Source: JAJYKC01 sp963823105 (GTDB lineage Bacteria > Acidobacteriota > Terriglobia > Bryobacterales > Bryobacteraceae). From it: a stretch of DNA of 64,000 nt. Below, in pieces: positions 36,228-44,658 of the stretch (position 1 is its first letter; each line of letters begins with the position of its first letter). The translations under genes and the position numbers were made by a program. The notes beneath the pieces are model-generated. The model was given only the letters and a program-made list of their open reading frames with translations, made no database searches and was not told the origin of the DNA. The stretch covers positions 496,001 to 560,000 of the forward strand of contig CAWGKC010000009.1 of NCBI GenBank assembly GCA_963823105.1, given 5' to 3'.

Positions 36228-37442
36228 TCATCCGGCCGGGGCTAAGTCAAAGCGATGCGGCTCAAGCGAGTACTTCTTCCCCACTTTCGTCAGGTTAATC
36301 GCCAAACTGCCGTCATCTAAGGTAGTGAGCGGAATATGCCAATATGACCCACGGCCGTCGCGCTCCGTTGAGTTGAGGTTTTTGGTGTTCTCCTCAAACC
36401 AACGTTGAGGGACGGCAAACGCCGAGTTCAAATCCATGCAGGCAAAAATCAGATAGCCCTCGCCGGCTTGCAGGAACTCGTCCCACTTCGGGTGGTAGGC
36501 GTACCAATAAGGCTGATAGTCGTTGTCGTATCGTTTAGAGACGGTGCAGCAGGCGCGAAGGTGCTTGTCGACACTCCAAAAATAGCTTCTGCTGCGCCGC
36601 ACCAGTTCGATGCCTTTCGCCGTCGAAAATCCCTTGATAGCGCGGTTCTTCATCTCCTCGATTAGCGCGCGATCCGTCTTCTCCTGCGTTTGATGAGCTG
36701 TCTCTTCTTGCTCAGCCTCCACGGCGGCGGGCTCGAGTTGTTCCTCTTCTTGTTGGCTCTCCACATCGACTGCGGTGGTGAAGAGAATGTCGATGATCCT
36801 GTCGACCTTCGTATACTCGAATGGCCGGAGGAGTTGGTGAATCTGACGCACCGTGGCGGGATCGTCGGACTTGGCGCGGATTTGGACGAGCTTGATAAGG
36901 CTTTCGACGCTGATGAGGCGAATGTCCCAAGCGAATCTGGAACCTCGTACTTGCGCTTCGAGAGCGCCGGTATCCTCCCGGCCCACAACGATCAAGATCG
37001 AGGCGTTCCGGCCGATTCGATTCTGGGCCACTAGCGCCTCGCGGTAAACATGAGTGGTTTCGAGCGGGAAGGTATACGCATCGGTGGTTTTGACTTCGAC
37101 GATGAGTTCAGGCTCGCCGGAAGACCGCCAGATCCCGTCAAAGCCAATCGCGTTCCTTCGTCCCTGGTACAGACCGTTTTCTACGTCGAAGTCGAGGCGG
37201 CGGCCGAGTTCGTTCACGACGTCTTGAAGCACCAATCCGCTTCTCTGAAACGGAACGTCGAGACACTGGCGAATGTAAGTGAACAGCGAATCGATCGGGA
37301 CGAGCGTCAGGAATTCCCTAAACTCCTCGGACGTTTGGTCTTGATCCCGGAGATTGCCGTCGCCGGCATTTGACACTACCTGCTGAATCGTCTGCCCCAG
37401 GACAATTTCCCGGTTGCTGCGTAAATAGTGCAGGAGAGCCAT
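36228..37442 (-). CDS. PD-(D/E)XK nuclease-like protein
   Basis: The 404-residue protein has a core AIGFDGIWRSSGEPELIVEV followed by KTTDAYTFPL, giving the D...ExK pattern of PD-(D/E)XK nucleases near residues 100-117. The N-terminus resembles a small helical DNA-binding region (GLVLQDVVNELGRRLDFDV). A Glu-rich linker (SQQEEEQLEPAAVEAEQEE) leads to a C-terminal domain with WYAYHPKWDEFLQAGEGYLI and FDLAPAG. Proteins of this design appear as solitary restriction-like or defence genes, but no partner lies here. Composition is less skewed than flanking genes, suggesting acquisition. The exact target is unknown. Confidence 0.65.
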   Translation of the reverse strand: MALLHYLRSNREIVLGQTIQQVVSNAGDGNLRDQDQTSEEFREFLTLVPIDSLFTYIRQCLDVPFQRSGLVLQDVVNELGRRLDFDVENGLYQGRRNAIGFDGIWRSSGEPELIVEVKTTDAYTFPLETTHVYREALVAQNRIGRNASILIVVGREDTGALEAQVRGSRFAWDIRLISVESLIKLVQIRAKSDDPATVRQIHQLLRPFEYTKVDRIIDILFTTAVDVESQQEEEQLEPAAVEAEQEETAHQTQEKTDRALIEEMKNRAIKGFSTAKGIELVRRSRSYFWSVDKHLRACCTVSKRYDNDYQPYWYAYHPKWDEFLQAGEGYLIFACMDLNSAFAVPQRWFEENTKNLNSTERDGRGSYWHIPLTTLDDGSLAINLTKVGKKYSLEPHRFDLAPAG

Positions 37443-37621
37443 GAGCCGCTTCTATAGAATAGCTTCCCTCGGTGCGAGTTTGCCGAGCCTCGGCGGGCCA
37501 GGCACTCCTCAAGCCACGTCGGTTCGTTTTTGCTCGCGTACCGATTGAGGTCGCGGCACCTTGAGGGCGCATTATCTGGCGTCCTGAGCCGTCGCTCGGG
37601 TATGTCCGCTCGTGCTGGTAG

Positions 37622-38040
37622 CTAGGGTGCGGTTTCGGCTAGGTACAATTCGACCCGATCCGTGGTCCAAGTCGCTACGCCAGAACCGAAGAAGTCTGTG
37701 TCCTCGGTCCAGATTGGACAGCGCTACGCGAGCGCCGACGCGAGGATCGGCCAATCGTCCTCGTCGCGGCGGGCGAGGCGCCTGAGGGCGACCGCTTAAA
37801 AGATGGAGTAAGCTTCCGGCTCAACGGTTCCGATGACTGCGGCGAGCTCGGCGAAATATTTCATGAACGGCTCTGCCGATAATTTCCTGCGCTCGATGAC
37901 TTCGGCAGGTGATTCCGCGCATCGGCGAAGGCGACGTCCGGCGCTACAAACTCGATTCGCGCAGCGTCTTTGGCGATCAATGCCCGAGCGCGCTTTCCGA
38001 GCACCGCCCGCATGAGAATGTTGGCGTCTAGGACGAGCAT
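37622..38040 (-). pseudogene. PIN domain toxin, inactivated
   Basis: The frame starts MLVLDANILMRAVLGKRARA with the first PIN aspartate, passes VAPDVAFADARNHLP, then loses one base and continues EVIERRKLSAEPFMKYFAEL. It next meets an in-frame TAA after EPEAYSIF and a TAG after PILASALA, before ending RCPIWTEDTDFFGSGVAT. All parts of a PIN toxin of about 138 residues are recognisable, so it is a recent but genuine pseudogene with three lesions. It follows the Phd antitoxin by two bases. Confidence 0.78.
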
Positions 38041-38042
38041 CT

Positions 38043-38312
38043 TCAGGCATGGGGCTTGCGGGTTGCGCGGCGGATCTTCTTAAAGTCCTCCATCAATTCC
38101 TCTTCGCCTGTACCGGCCGCCGCAATGAGAGCGTCCAGTTTCTCTCCGGCGGCGCGGAGAGCTTCGAGATCCGCCTGGTTTGGTTTGGGGCGCGCCGGTA
38201 GATAGATGCCGATGGTGGCGCCGTGGCGGGTGATGGCGACGGGCGTCTTCGATTCCATGTACGTGGACAGGTTTTCCCGAAACTCGCGAATTCCGACCTT
38301 CGGCGTTGGCAT
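38043..38312 (-). CDS. Phd/YefM family antitoxin
   Basis: The 89-residue protein starts MPTPKVGIREFRENLSTYME and continues KTPVAITRHGATIGIYLPAR, the standard Phd/YefM DNA-binding fold with the beta strand and loop. The C-terminal part (EELMEDFKKIRRATRKP) would wrap the toxin. I use the inner ATG because GAGGG lies seven bases before it. Its toxin partner is dead, so it is now an orphan repressor. An inverted repeat over its start may be the autoregulatory operator. Confidence 0.85.
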   Translation of the reverse strand: MPTPKVGIREFRENLSTYMESKTPVAITRHGATIGIYLPARPKPNQADLEALRAAGEKLDALIAAAGTGEEELMEDFKKIRRATRKPHA

Positions 38313-38337
38313 TGTGTTCCCTCTGTGTGTACACAAT
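38311..38337. promoter_or_regulatory. Candidate Phd operator
   Basis: ATTGTGT and ACACAAT form an inverted repeat with a 13-base spacer over the antitoxin start, and the perfect palindrome TGTGTACACA lies inside it at 38326-38335. Phd-type antitoxins bind such dyads near their own start. Confidence 0.5.
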
Positions 38338-38586
38338 GATAACGCGGGGCGGGTGGAGTTTTTGAGGCTGCGGGCGATGCGGGTGGATCCGGTGGTGGCG
38401 TTGCGGTATGAATGAGGAATCCGCGGGGCACGGGCTTTGGTATCCTTAAGGCAGATGTTCCGTTTTCTTCCGCGGCAGCGGATGCGAGTCTTTCCTTCCT
38501 TTCAATCTTTCCCCGTCCGACCCGATGCCTGGGCTGAAATCCGGTAACGTGTTTTTTGGCAAGGAGATAAGCGACTGTCGGAATTC

Positions 38587-39615
38587 ATGACGTTGAGCGT
38601 AAAAATACCGCGCGGAGTGGAGGGGCTTTTTGGGACGCGGGATGAAAATATACGGTTGATCGAGACGGGCCTCAATGTGAGGACGCGGCTGTTGAACGAC
38701 GCGCTGGAGATCGAGGGGCTGGAGGCGCAGGTGGCGCGGGCGGCGGGGATCGTGGACGATTATGCGGCGCTGGTGAAGGAGGGGCATAGCTTCGCCAACG
38801 GGGATCTGAATAGTTACCTGAAAGTGGTGACGGAGGATCCGGAGGTAACGCTGCGGGCGCTGGTGTACAGCGGGCGGCAGCGGAATTTCGGGAAGAAGAC
38901 GCTGGCGCCGAAGACGGTGAATCAGCGGCGTTATGTGGACGCGATCGAGCGCAACGATCTGACGTTTGGCGTGGGGCCGGCGGGGACGGGGAAGACGTAC
39001 CTTGCGGTGGCGATGGCGGTGTCGGCGCTGCTGAGCAAGCGGGTGAGCCGGATCATCCTGACTCGGCCGGCGGTGGAGGCGGGCGAGCGGCTGGGGTTTT
39101 TGCCGGGGACGCTGCAGGAGAAGGTGGACCCTTATCTGCGGCCGCTGTACGACGCCATTTACGACATGCTGGAAGCGGAGAAGGTGGAGAAGCTGCTGGA
39201 GCGCGAGGTGGTGGAAGTGGCTCCGATCGCCTTCATGCGCGGGCGGACGTTGAACGATAGTTTCATCATTTTGGACGAGGCGCAGAACAGCACGGCCGAG
39301 CAGATGAAGATGGTGCTGACGCGGCAGGGCGCGAATTCGAAGATGGTGGTGAACGGGGACCTGACGCAGATCGATCTGGTGCAGGGCAAGCGCAGCGGGC
39401 TGTTGGACGCGGTGGAAGTGCTGCGCGGAGTGGAAGGGATCAGCTTCGTGTATTTCGACGAGCGCGACGTGGTGCGGCATCAATTGGTGCAGCGGATCGT
39501 GAAGGCTTACGAGCGGCACGGGGAGATGACGGGCGCGGGGCGGCAGCTTGCGTTGAAGCTGGCGGAACCGGCGGAAACGGCGGCGGCCAACGGAGCGGAA
39601 CCCGCGGCCGGCTGA
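38587..39615 (+). CDS. PhoH-like ATPase (YbeZ type)
   Basis: The 342-residue protein has the PhoH core: Walker A GPAGTGKT near residue 139, then ILTRPAVEAGERLGFLPGTL, Walker B FIILDEAQN and TRQGANSKMVVNGDLTQIDL. The N-terminal half is the KH-like PhoH extension typical of YbeZ. In bacteria it sits beside ybeY, as here, and is thought to act with it in RNA/ribosome maturation. A good GGAG lies 20 bases upstream, too far for a usual ribosome site, so the start may be imperfect. First gene of the ybeZ-ybeY-corC-era run. Confidence 0.92.
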   Translation: MTLSVKIPRGVEGLFGTRDENIRLIETGLNVRTRLLNDALEIEGLEAQVARAAGIVDDYAALVKEGHSFANGDLNSYLKVVTEDPEVTLRALVYSGRQRNFGKKTLAPKTVNQRRYVDAIERNDLTFGVGPAGTGKTYLAVAMAVSALLSKRVSRIILTRPAVEAGERLGFLPGTLQEKVDPYLRPLYDAIYDMLEAEKVEKLLEREVVEVAPIAFMRGRTLNDSFIILDEAQNSTAEQMKMVLTRQGANSKMVVNGDLTQIDLVQGKRSGLLDAVEVLRGVEGISFVYFDERDVVRHQLVQRIVKAYERHGEMTGAGRQLALKLAEPAETAAANGAEPAAG

Positions 39616-39621
39616 GAACGA

Positions 39622-40101
39622 ATGGAAGGCGAATCTAGAAGCCGGAACGCCGCGGAGGCGGAGGGCGATCCGCTGGTATTGTTCCGGACGAGGACGGGGT
39701 CGCTGGCGCGGGCGGCGGTGCTTGCGTTCGCCGAAGGGCTGCGAAGGGACGTCGCGGGAGGGCGGGGTTTCACGTGCGTGGTCGCGGACGATGCCGAACT
39801 GCGGAGACTGAACGGGGAGTTTCGCGGGAAGAAGGGGGCGACGGATGTGTTGTCGTTTCCGGCGGCGGGGCGGGGACGGTTCGCCGGTGAGATGGCGATC
39901 TCCTTCGACCGGGCGCGGGAGCAGGCGCGGGAGCGCGGGCATCGGGTGGAAGAGGAATTGAAGATCCTGATGCTGCATGGGGCGCTGCATCTGCTGGGCA
40001 TGGATCATGAGAGGGACGCGGGAGCGATGGGGCGGGTGGAGACGCGCTGGCGGAAGAAGCTGGGGCTGCCGGTGGGATTAATCGAGAGGGCCGAGGGATG
40101 A
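39622..40101 (+). CDS. ybeY: rRNA maturation RNase YbeY
   Basis: The 159-residue metalloenzyme processes 16S rRNA and checks ribosomes. The zinc-binding signature HGALHLLGMDHE, three histidines in H-x3-H-x5-H spacing, is intact near residue 118, and the upstream LNGEFRGKKGATDVLSFP is the conserved substrate-side region. It follows phoH by six bases and overlaps the corC start by four bases (ATGA), so translation is coupled. Confidence 0.93.
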   Translation: MEGESRSRNAAEAEGDPLVLFRTRTGSLARAAVLAFAEGLRRDVAGGRGFTCVVADDAELRRLNGEFRGKKGATDVLSFPAAGRGRFAGEMAISFDRAREQARERGHRVEEELKILMLHGALHLLGMDHERDAGAMGRVETRWRKKLGLPVGLIERAEG

Positions 40102-41360
40102 CGGGGGCGTTGATCGCGGTGGCGATTTCGATTATTCCGGTGCTGTCGCTGGTGACGTTCGTGCAGTTGCTGTATCAGGAAACGCAGCGGCTGGTGACGA
40201 GGGAGTTGCCGGCGCTGGAGTTTTTCAAAGAGACGCTGGAGGAGCGGATCAGCCCGCCGGAGTGGCGGGGGGCGCTGGCGTTTACGCTCGCCAAGCATAC
40301 GCTGATGCTGTTGCTGGCGCTGGCGTGGATGGGGGCGGCGACGGCGGGGTCCGAGATCGCGTGGCCGGCGCTGGGGGAAGCGGCGGGGGCGGCGTGGCTG
40401 GCGATGATCGGCGCCTGTTACGCGATTCCGCAGATGCTGTACCGCAAGACGGGCGCGCGATGGCTGCTGCCGCTGGCTCCGCTGCTGCATGGACTGGTGG
40501 CGATGGCGCGGCCGGTGACGGCGGCGCTGAGTTTCTTCGAATCGCTGGTGGATCTGGGCGAGCCGGAGGCGGGGAACAAGGAGGCGATGGATCCGTCCGA
40601 ACACATCGACGCGCTGATTTCGGCGGGCGAGGACGAGGGGATTATCGAAGGCGACGATCGGAAATTGATCCAATCGGTGGTGGCATTCGGAGACAAGACG
40701 GTGCGGGAGGTGATGACGCCGAGGCCGAATATGGTGGCGGTGGCGGCGGACCGTTCGCTCGACGATTTGCGGCAATTGGTGATTCACGAGCAGTACTCGC
40801 GGATTCCCGTATACGAGGAGACGATCGACCGGATCGTGGGATTCGTACACGTGCGCGATATGTTCGAGCTGGACGAGGAGGAGCGGGGACGGAAGAAGAT
40901 CTCCGACCTGATCCGGCCGATACGGTTCGTGCCGGAGACGAAGCCGGTACACGATCTGCTGCGGGAGATGCAGCAGGACGGGGCGCACATGGCGATCGTC
41001 GTGGACGAATACGGCAACACGGCGGGATTGGCGACGATGGAGGATTTGGTGGAGGAGATTCTGGGCGAGATCCACGACGAGCACGAGCCGGACCGCGACG
41101 TGAAGCTGGAGTCGGAGGGGACGTATATCGTGGCGGGGAGCCTGGATCTGGACCGGCTGGGGGATTTACTGGGGTTCCGGGCGGAGGAGGAGACCGAATC
41201 GACGACGATCGGCGGGTTGGCGGCGGAGTGGCTGGGGCATGTGCCGAGGGTGGGGGAGGCGGTGGAGCGCGAGGGCCTGAGGGTGGAGGTGCTGGCGGGG
41301 AACGAACTGAGGGTGGAACAAGTGCGGGTATCGAGAGCGGGCGTCGAAGAACATGGGTGA
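40098..41360 (+). CDS. CorC/HlyC family CBS-domain membrane protein
   Basis: The 420-residue protein has N-terminal membrane helices (LIAVAISIIPVLSLVTFVQL, LALAWMGAATAG, AWLAMIGACYAIPQM), a region DPSEHIDALISAGEDEGIIE before two CBS domains (VREVMTPRPNMVAVAADRSL and LIRPIRFVPETKPVHDLLRE), and a C-terminal CorC_HlyC domain (GDLLGFRAEEETESTTIGGL). It may take part in divalent cation balance; E. coli CorC lies in the same gene order. The CNNM/DUF21 helices appear shorter than usual. It overlaps ybeY and era at both ends. Confidence 0.9.
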   Translation: MTGALIAVAISIIPVLSLVTFVQLLYQETQRLVTRELPALEFFKETLEERISPPEWRGALAFTLAKHTLMLLLALAWMGAATAGSEIAWPALGEAAGAAWLAMIGACYAIPQMLYRKTGARWLLPLAPLLHGLVAMARPVTAALSFFESLVDLGEPEAGNKEAMDPSEHIDALISAGEDEGIIEGDDRKLIQSVVAFGDKTVREVMTPRPNMVAVAADRSLDDLRQLVIHEQYSRIPVYEETIDRIVGFVHVRDMFELDEEERGRKKISDLIRPIRFVPETKPVHDLLREMQQDGAHMAIVVDEYGNTAGLATMEDLVEEILGEIHDEHEPDRDVKLESEGTYIVAGSLDLDRLGDLLGFRAEEETESTTIGGLAAEWLGHVPRVGEAVEREGLRVEVLAGNELRVEQVRVSRAGVEEHG

Positions 41361-42339
41361 CCAAGAGGTGGAGGCGGCGGCGGGGAAGGCGCACCGGTCG
41401 GGATTCGTCTCGCTGGTGGGGCGGCCGAACGCGGGAAAATCGACGCTGCTGAACCGGCTGGTGGGGGAGCGGCTGGCGATCGTTTCCGACAAGCCGCAGA
41501 CGACGCGGACGGTGGTGCAGGGGGTGCTGACGCGGCCGGAGGCGCAGATCGTATTTTTGGACACGCCGGGGATTCACAAGGCGGGGACGCTGCTGAACCG
41601 GCGGATGATGGACAGCGTACACGGGGCGCTGGAGGACCGGGACGCGATCGTGTTTTTCGCCGATTGCACGGCGCGGATGGGGACCGAGGATGCGCACGCG
41701 GTGCTGCTGGCGGCGGGGACGGGGAAGGCGCTGATTCTGGCGCTGAACAAGATCGACCGGTTGGACGATAAGCGCGCGCTACTGCCGTTGATCGAGAGTT
41801 ACGGGAAGATGCACGAGTTCGCCGAGTGCGTGCCGATTTCGGCGGAGACGGGCGCGGGCGTGGATGAGTTGCTAGGCGCGATCATCGCGCGGCTGCCGGA
41901 AGGGCCGGCGTATTTTCCCGACGATTATTTGACGGACCAGCCGGAGCGGTTTCTGGCGGCGGAGTTGATCCGCGAGCAGATTTTGGCGGCGACGCGGCAG
42001 GAGGTTCCGCACGCGGTGGGAGTGGCGATCGAGCGGTGGGAGGAGCGGAACGCGAAGCTGGTGCATATCGCGGCGGTGGTGTGCGTGGAGAGGCAGGGGC
42101 AGAAGGCGATCATCGTCGGAGGGAAGGGGGCGGTGTTGAAGCGGGTGGGGACGATGGCGCGGCAGAGGATCGAGGCGATGCTGGACCGCAAGGTGTTTCT
42201 GGAGATCTTCGTGAAAGTGGAAGAGGGCTGGCGGAATAAGCCGGCATTGCTGAATGTGGTGGACTGGCGGGCGGGGACGGCGCCGCGCGCGGAGCGGGCA
42301 CTTGATCCGGAGGGCGGTTACCAGTCAGAATCGGAATAA
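41353..42339 (+). CDS. era: GTPase Era
   Basis: The 328-residue GTPase binds 16S rRNA and couples ribosome assembly to growth. G1 is GRPNAGKSTLLN, G3 is DTPGIHK, G4 is NKID, and the C-terminal KH domain has VERQGQKAIIVGGKGAVLKR with the conserved GGKGA. It overlaps the corC stop by eight bases. The C-terminal tail of about 25 residues after the KH domain (RAERALDPEGGYQSESE) is an extension past the typical end near VKVEEGWR. Confidence 0.96.
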   Translation: MGDQEVEAAAGKAHRSGFVSLVGRPNAGKSTLLNRLVGERLAIVSDKPQTTRTVVQGVLTRPEAQIVFLDTPGIHKAGTLLNRRMMDSVHGALEDRDAIVFFADCTARMGTEDAHAVLLAAGTGKALILALNKIDRLDDKRALLPLIESYGKMHEFAECVPISAETGAGVDELLGAIIARLPEGPAYFPDDYLTDQPERFLAAELIREQILAATRQEVPHAVGVAIERWEERNAKLVHIAAVVCVERQGQKAIIVGGKGAVLKRVGTMARQRIEAMLDRKVFLEIFVKVEEGWRNKPALLNVVDWRAGTAPRAERALDPEGGYQSESE

Positions 42340-42341
42340 CC

Positions 42342-42635
42342 ATGCGAATTCTTTCGGCATTTCTCGCGATCGTTCTCTTTGCGATCGCGATTCCTTCGGC
42401 GCAGGCTTTCGACAAGAAGGCGGTGAGCGACGACACGATTTACGATCAGGTACGGCGCAAGCTGGCCGACGATCCGGACGTGAAGGGCGGCGGGTTGGAG
42501 GTGGAGGTTCACCAGGGCGCGGTGACGTTGAAGGGGAAAGTGCAGACGGAGCTGGCGAAGACGAAGGCGACGAAGCTGACGAAGAAAGTGAAGGGCGTGG
42601 TGTCGGTGGACAATCAGTTGATCGTTTCGATGTAG
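42342..42635 (+). CDS. BON domain periplasmic protein
   Basis: The 97-residue protein has a signal peptide (AFLAIVLFAIAIPSAQAF) and one BON domain (DDTIYDQVRRKLADD, GAVTLKGKVQTELAKTKAT, VKGVVSVDNQLIV). BON proteins bind phospholipid surfaces or stabilise the envelope, as OsmY does. It starts two bases after the era stop and may be read from the same transcript. Confidence 0.88.
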   Translation: MRILSAFLAIVLFAIAIPSAQAFDKKAVSDDTIYDQVRRKLADDPDVKGGGLEVEVHQGAVTLKGKVQTELAKTKATKLTKKVKGVVSVDNQLIVSM

Positions 42636-42645
42636 CGGGCGCGGT

Positions 42646-43577
42646 ATGACCATCACACGGCGGGAATTTCTTGCGGCGGCCGCGGCGTCTATGGGCCTGT
42701 TGGGACAAGCGCCGGCGGAGATGTGGGGCGGGCCGGTGCTGGACACGCATCTGCATTTGCGGCGGAGTGTGGACGGCAATTTCGCGCACATCGAGGGCAG
42801 CGGCGTGAGGCAGGCGGTGCTGCTGGCGCGCGCGACGGGGGAGGAGGAAGTGCGGGCGGGGCAGGCCAAGTATCCCGGACGCTTTGTATGGGCGGCGAGC
42901 GCGGATATCACGAAGCCGGACGCGACGGAGATTCTGACGCGCGCGGTGAAGGACGGGGCGTTGGGGTTGGGCGAGATCAAGTTTCACGTGGCGGCCGACG
43001 GGCCGGAGCTGCGGCGGATGTACGCGCTGGCGGCGGAGTTGGACGTGCCGATTCTGATCCACTTTCAGGAAGTGCAGCATTTCGCGGGCGAGGGCGTTTA
43101 CAGCACGGGTTTCAAGAATTTCGAGGCGATGTTGAAGGCGTATCCGAAGACGCGGTTCATCGGGCACGCCGACGCGTTCTGGGCGAATGTGAGCGCCGAT
43201 TACGCCAACGACGCGGCGTATCCGAGCGGGTCCGATCCGGCCGGGCGGGGTGACGGATAAACTGCTGTCCGATTACGCCGAATCTGTTCGGGGATTTGTC
43301 GGCGAACTCGGCGAACAACGCGCTTTCGCGGGATGGGGAGTTCACGGCGGGGTTTCTGGCGCGGCATCAGGATAAGCTGATCTTCGGCAGCGATTGCGGG
43401 TGCGTGGACGGCAAGGGCGGAGGGGTCGGGCAGCCGAATAATCCGGTGGCGGCGCGGATGGCGGGGAAGTGCGTGGCGCGGGAGACGCTGGCGCTGTTGA
43501 AGAGATCGGCGACGCCGGAGGTTTTCCGGAAGACGACGTGGGAGAACGGGCACAAGATTTTTCGGATTTCGGCGTAG
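42646..43577 (+). pseudogene. Amidohydrolase, two frameshifts
   Basis: A Tat-like start (TRREFLAAAAASMGLLG) precedes an amidohydrolase TIM barrel with a metal HLH pair (GPVLDTHLHLRR), LGLGEIKFHVAADG, HADAFWANVSADYAND and FGSDCGCVDGKG (metal aspartate). Two single extra bases, near 43233 and near 43280, break the frame between NDAAYPSG and DLSANSANNA. Corrected, it is about 310 residues. The likely role is hydrolysis in the periplasm, substrate unknown. Again error is as likely as decay. It follows the BON gene by ten bases. Confidence 0.75.
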
Positions 43578-43643
43578 GCGCGGGCGGTGGGAAACGGATG
43601 AAAGCGGCAAGGAATGCTTCTCCATCCGGTGTAGAATTAAGCC

Positions 43644-44234
43644 ATGGTGCGATACACGCCGGCGCAGGCGGCCGCGGTGACCGGTTTGAGGTTGGCCGCG
43701 ATTCACAAGGCGATCGATAGCCAGTTGATTCGGCCGCGCTCCTCGCGAACGGGCGCGATCGTCCGGAGGCTTCTTAGCAAGGAGCAGGTGATCTTCCTTC
43801 AGCTTGAAGCGGAAGGGCTTCGTCTGTTGCCTCCGGGAACCAGGCGTAGCATCGCCGAATCGATCCGGCGATCTCCGGCGGCGAATCGACTGCGGGTTGG
43901 GGATGGCGCCGCGCTTTGCATCGAGGTCGGACCGGCCCGGCGGAAGGTGGAGCGCGGCTTGAAGCAATTGGCGCGCATCGAGCAAATGGTGGCTAGCGAC
44001 GCAGGCGTAATGCGAGGAACGCCGGTATTCAAGGGGACGCGGATTCCCGTGGACATGGTCGCCGACATGCTGGCCCAGGGCGCTTCGGTCGAAGAGATTC
44101 TCGACGGCTATCCGTCGCTGGACAGGGAGAAGATCGAGTTGGCTCCGCTGTACATGCGGGCGTTTCCGAGACGCGGGCGTCCCGGGCGGCGGCCGTGGCA
44201 GGGGGCGGAGGAGCCGCTCAGAGTGTTGATATAG
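43644..44234 (+). CDS. DUF433 protein with N-terminal helix-turn-helix
   Basis: The 196-residue protein has an N-terminal MerR-like winged helix (YTPAQAAAVTGLRLAAIHKA, RSSRTGAIVRRLLSKEQVI) and a C-terminal DUF433 domain (GVMRGTPVFKGTRIPVDMVA, EILDGYPSLDREKIELAPLY). This is the two-part antitoxin pattern that normally stands before a DUF5615 PIN-like toxin. No toxin follows; instead a 121-residue protein of unknown function starts six bases later. It may regulate that gene. Confidence 0.82.
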   Translation: MVRYTPAQAAAVTGLRLAAIHKAIDSQLIRPRSSRTGAIVRRLLSKEQVIFLQLEAEGLRLLPPGTRRSIAESIRRSPAANRLRVGDGAALCIEVGPARRKVERGLKQLARIEQMVASDAGVMRGTPVFKGTRIPVDMVADMLAQGASVEEILDGYPSLDREKIELAPLYMRAFPRRGRPGRRPWQGAEEPLRVLI

Positions 44235-44239
44235 AGCTT

Positions 44240-44605
44240 ATGGAGCGGCGTGAGCTTATCCGGCGACTTGTCTTAAATTCGATTTGCGACGACTTCGAGA
44301 ATGTGGACCAGATTATCCTCCCGAATGTCGCCCGTGATGCTTCCAAGTTTGGATTGACGTTTGAGCGCACCGATATCGTGGATGCGTTGAGAGGATTGGT
44401 CGAGGACGGATTGGCCAAGGCGTACGTCTTGGCCGGCACCACGGGCCGGAGCCCCTTCTCGGGAGAAATTCCGGGCATGCCGTCACTCGACGCCGTGGAA
44501 GAGAATTTCCAAACGTACTTCTACATAACGAAGAAGGGAACGGCTTTCCATCTCGCCGACGATACATGGTGGCCGTCCGACGACGAAGCCGAGACGCCCG
44601 AATAG
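44240..44605 (+). CDS. Conserved hypothetical protein next to DUF433 gene
   Basis: The 121-residue protein (MERRELIRRLVLNSICDDFE, LRGLVEDGLAKAYVLAGTTG, TYFYITKKGTAFHLADDTWW) looks like a winged-helix protein: helix, then the turn of EDGLAKAYVL, then a beta wing. It has no signal peptide and no membrane segment. It takes the position a toxin would occupy after a DUF433 antitoxin, but no nuclease motif is visible. The start is the inner ATG, since the longer frame begins inside the preceding gene. Confidence 0.55.
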   Translation: MERRELIRRLVLNSICDDFENVDQIILPNVARDASKFGLTFERTDIVDALRGLVEDGLAKAYVLAGTTGRSPFSGEIPGMPSLDAVEENFQTYFYITKKGTAFHLADDTWWPSDDEAETPE

Positions 44606-44658
44606 AGAGCGCACTCGACTCCATCCGGGATCGTGACATCCTCGCCGAAGGGCGCCTG

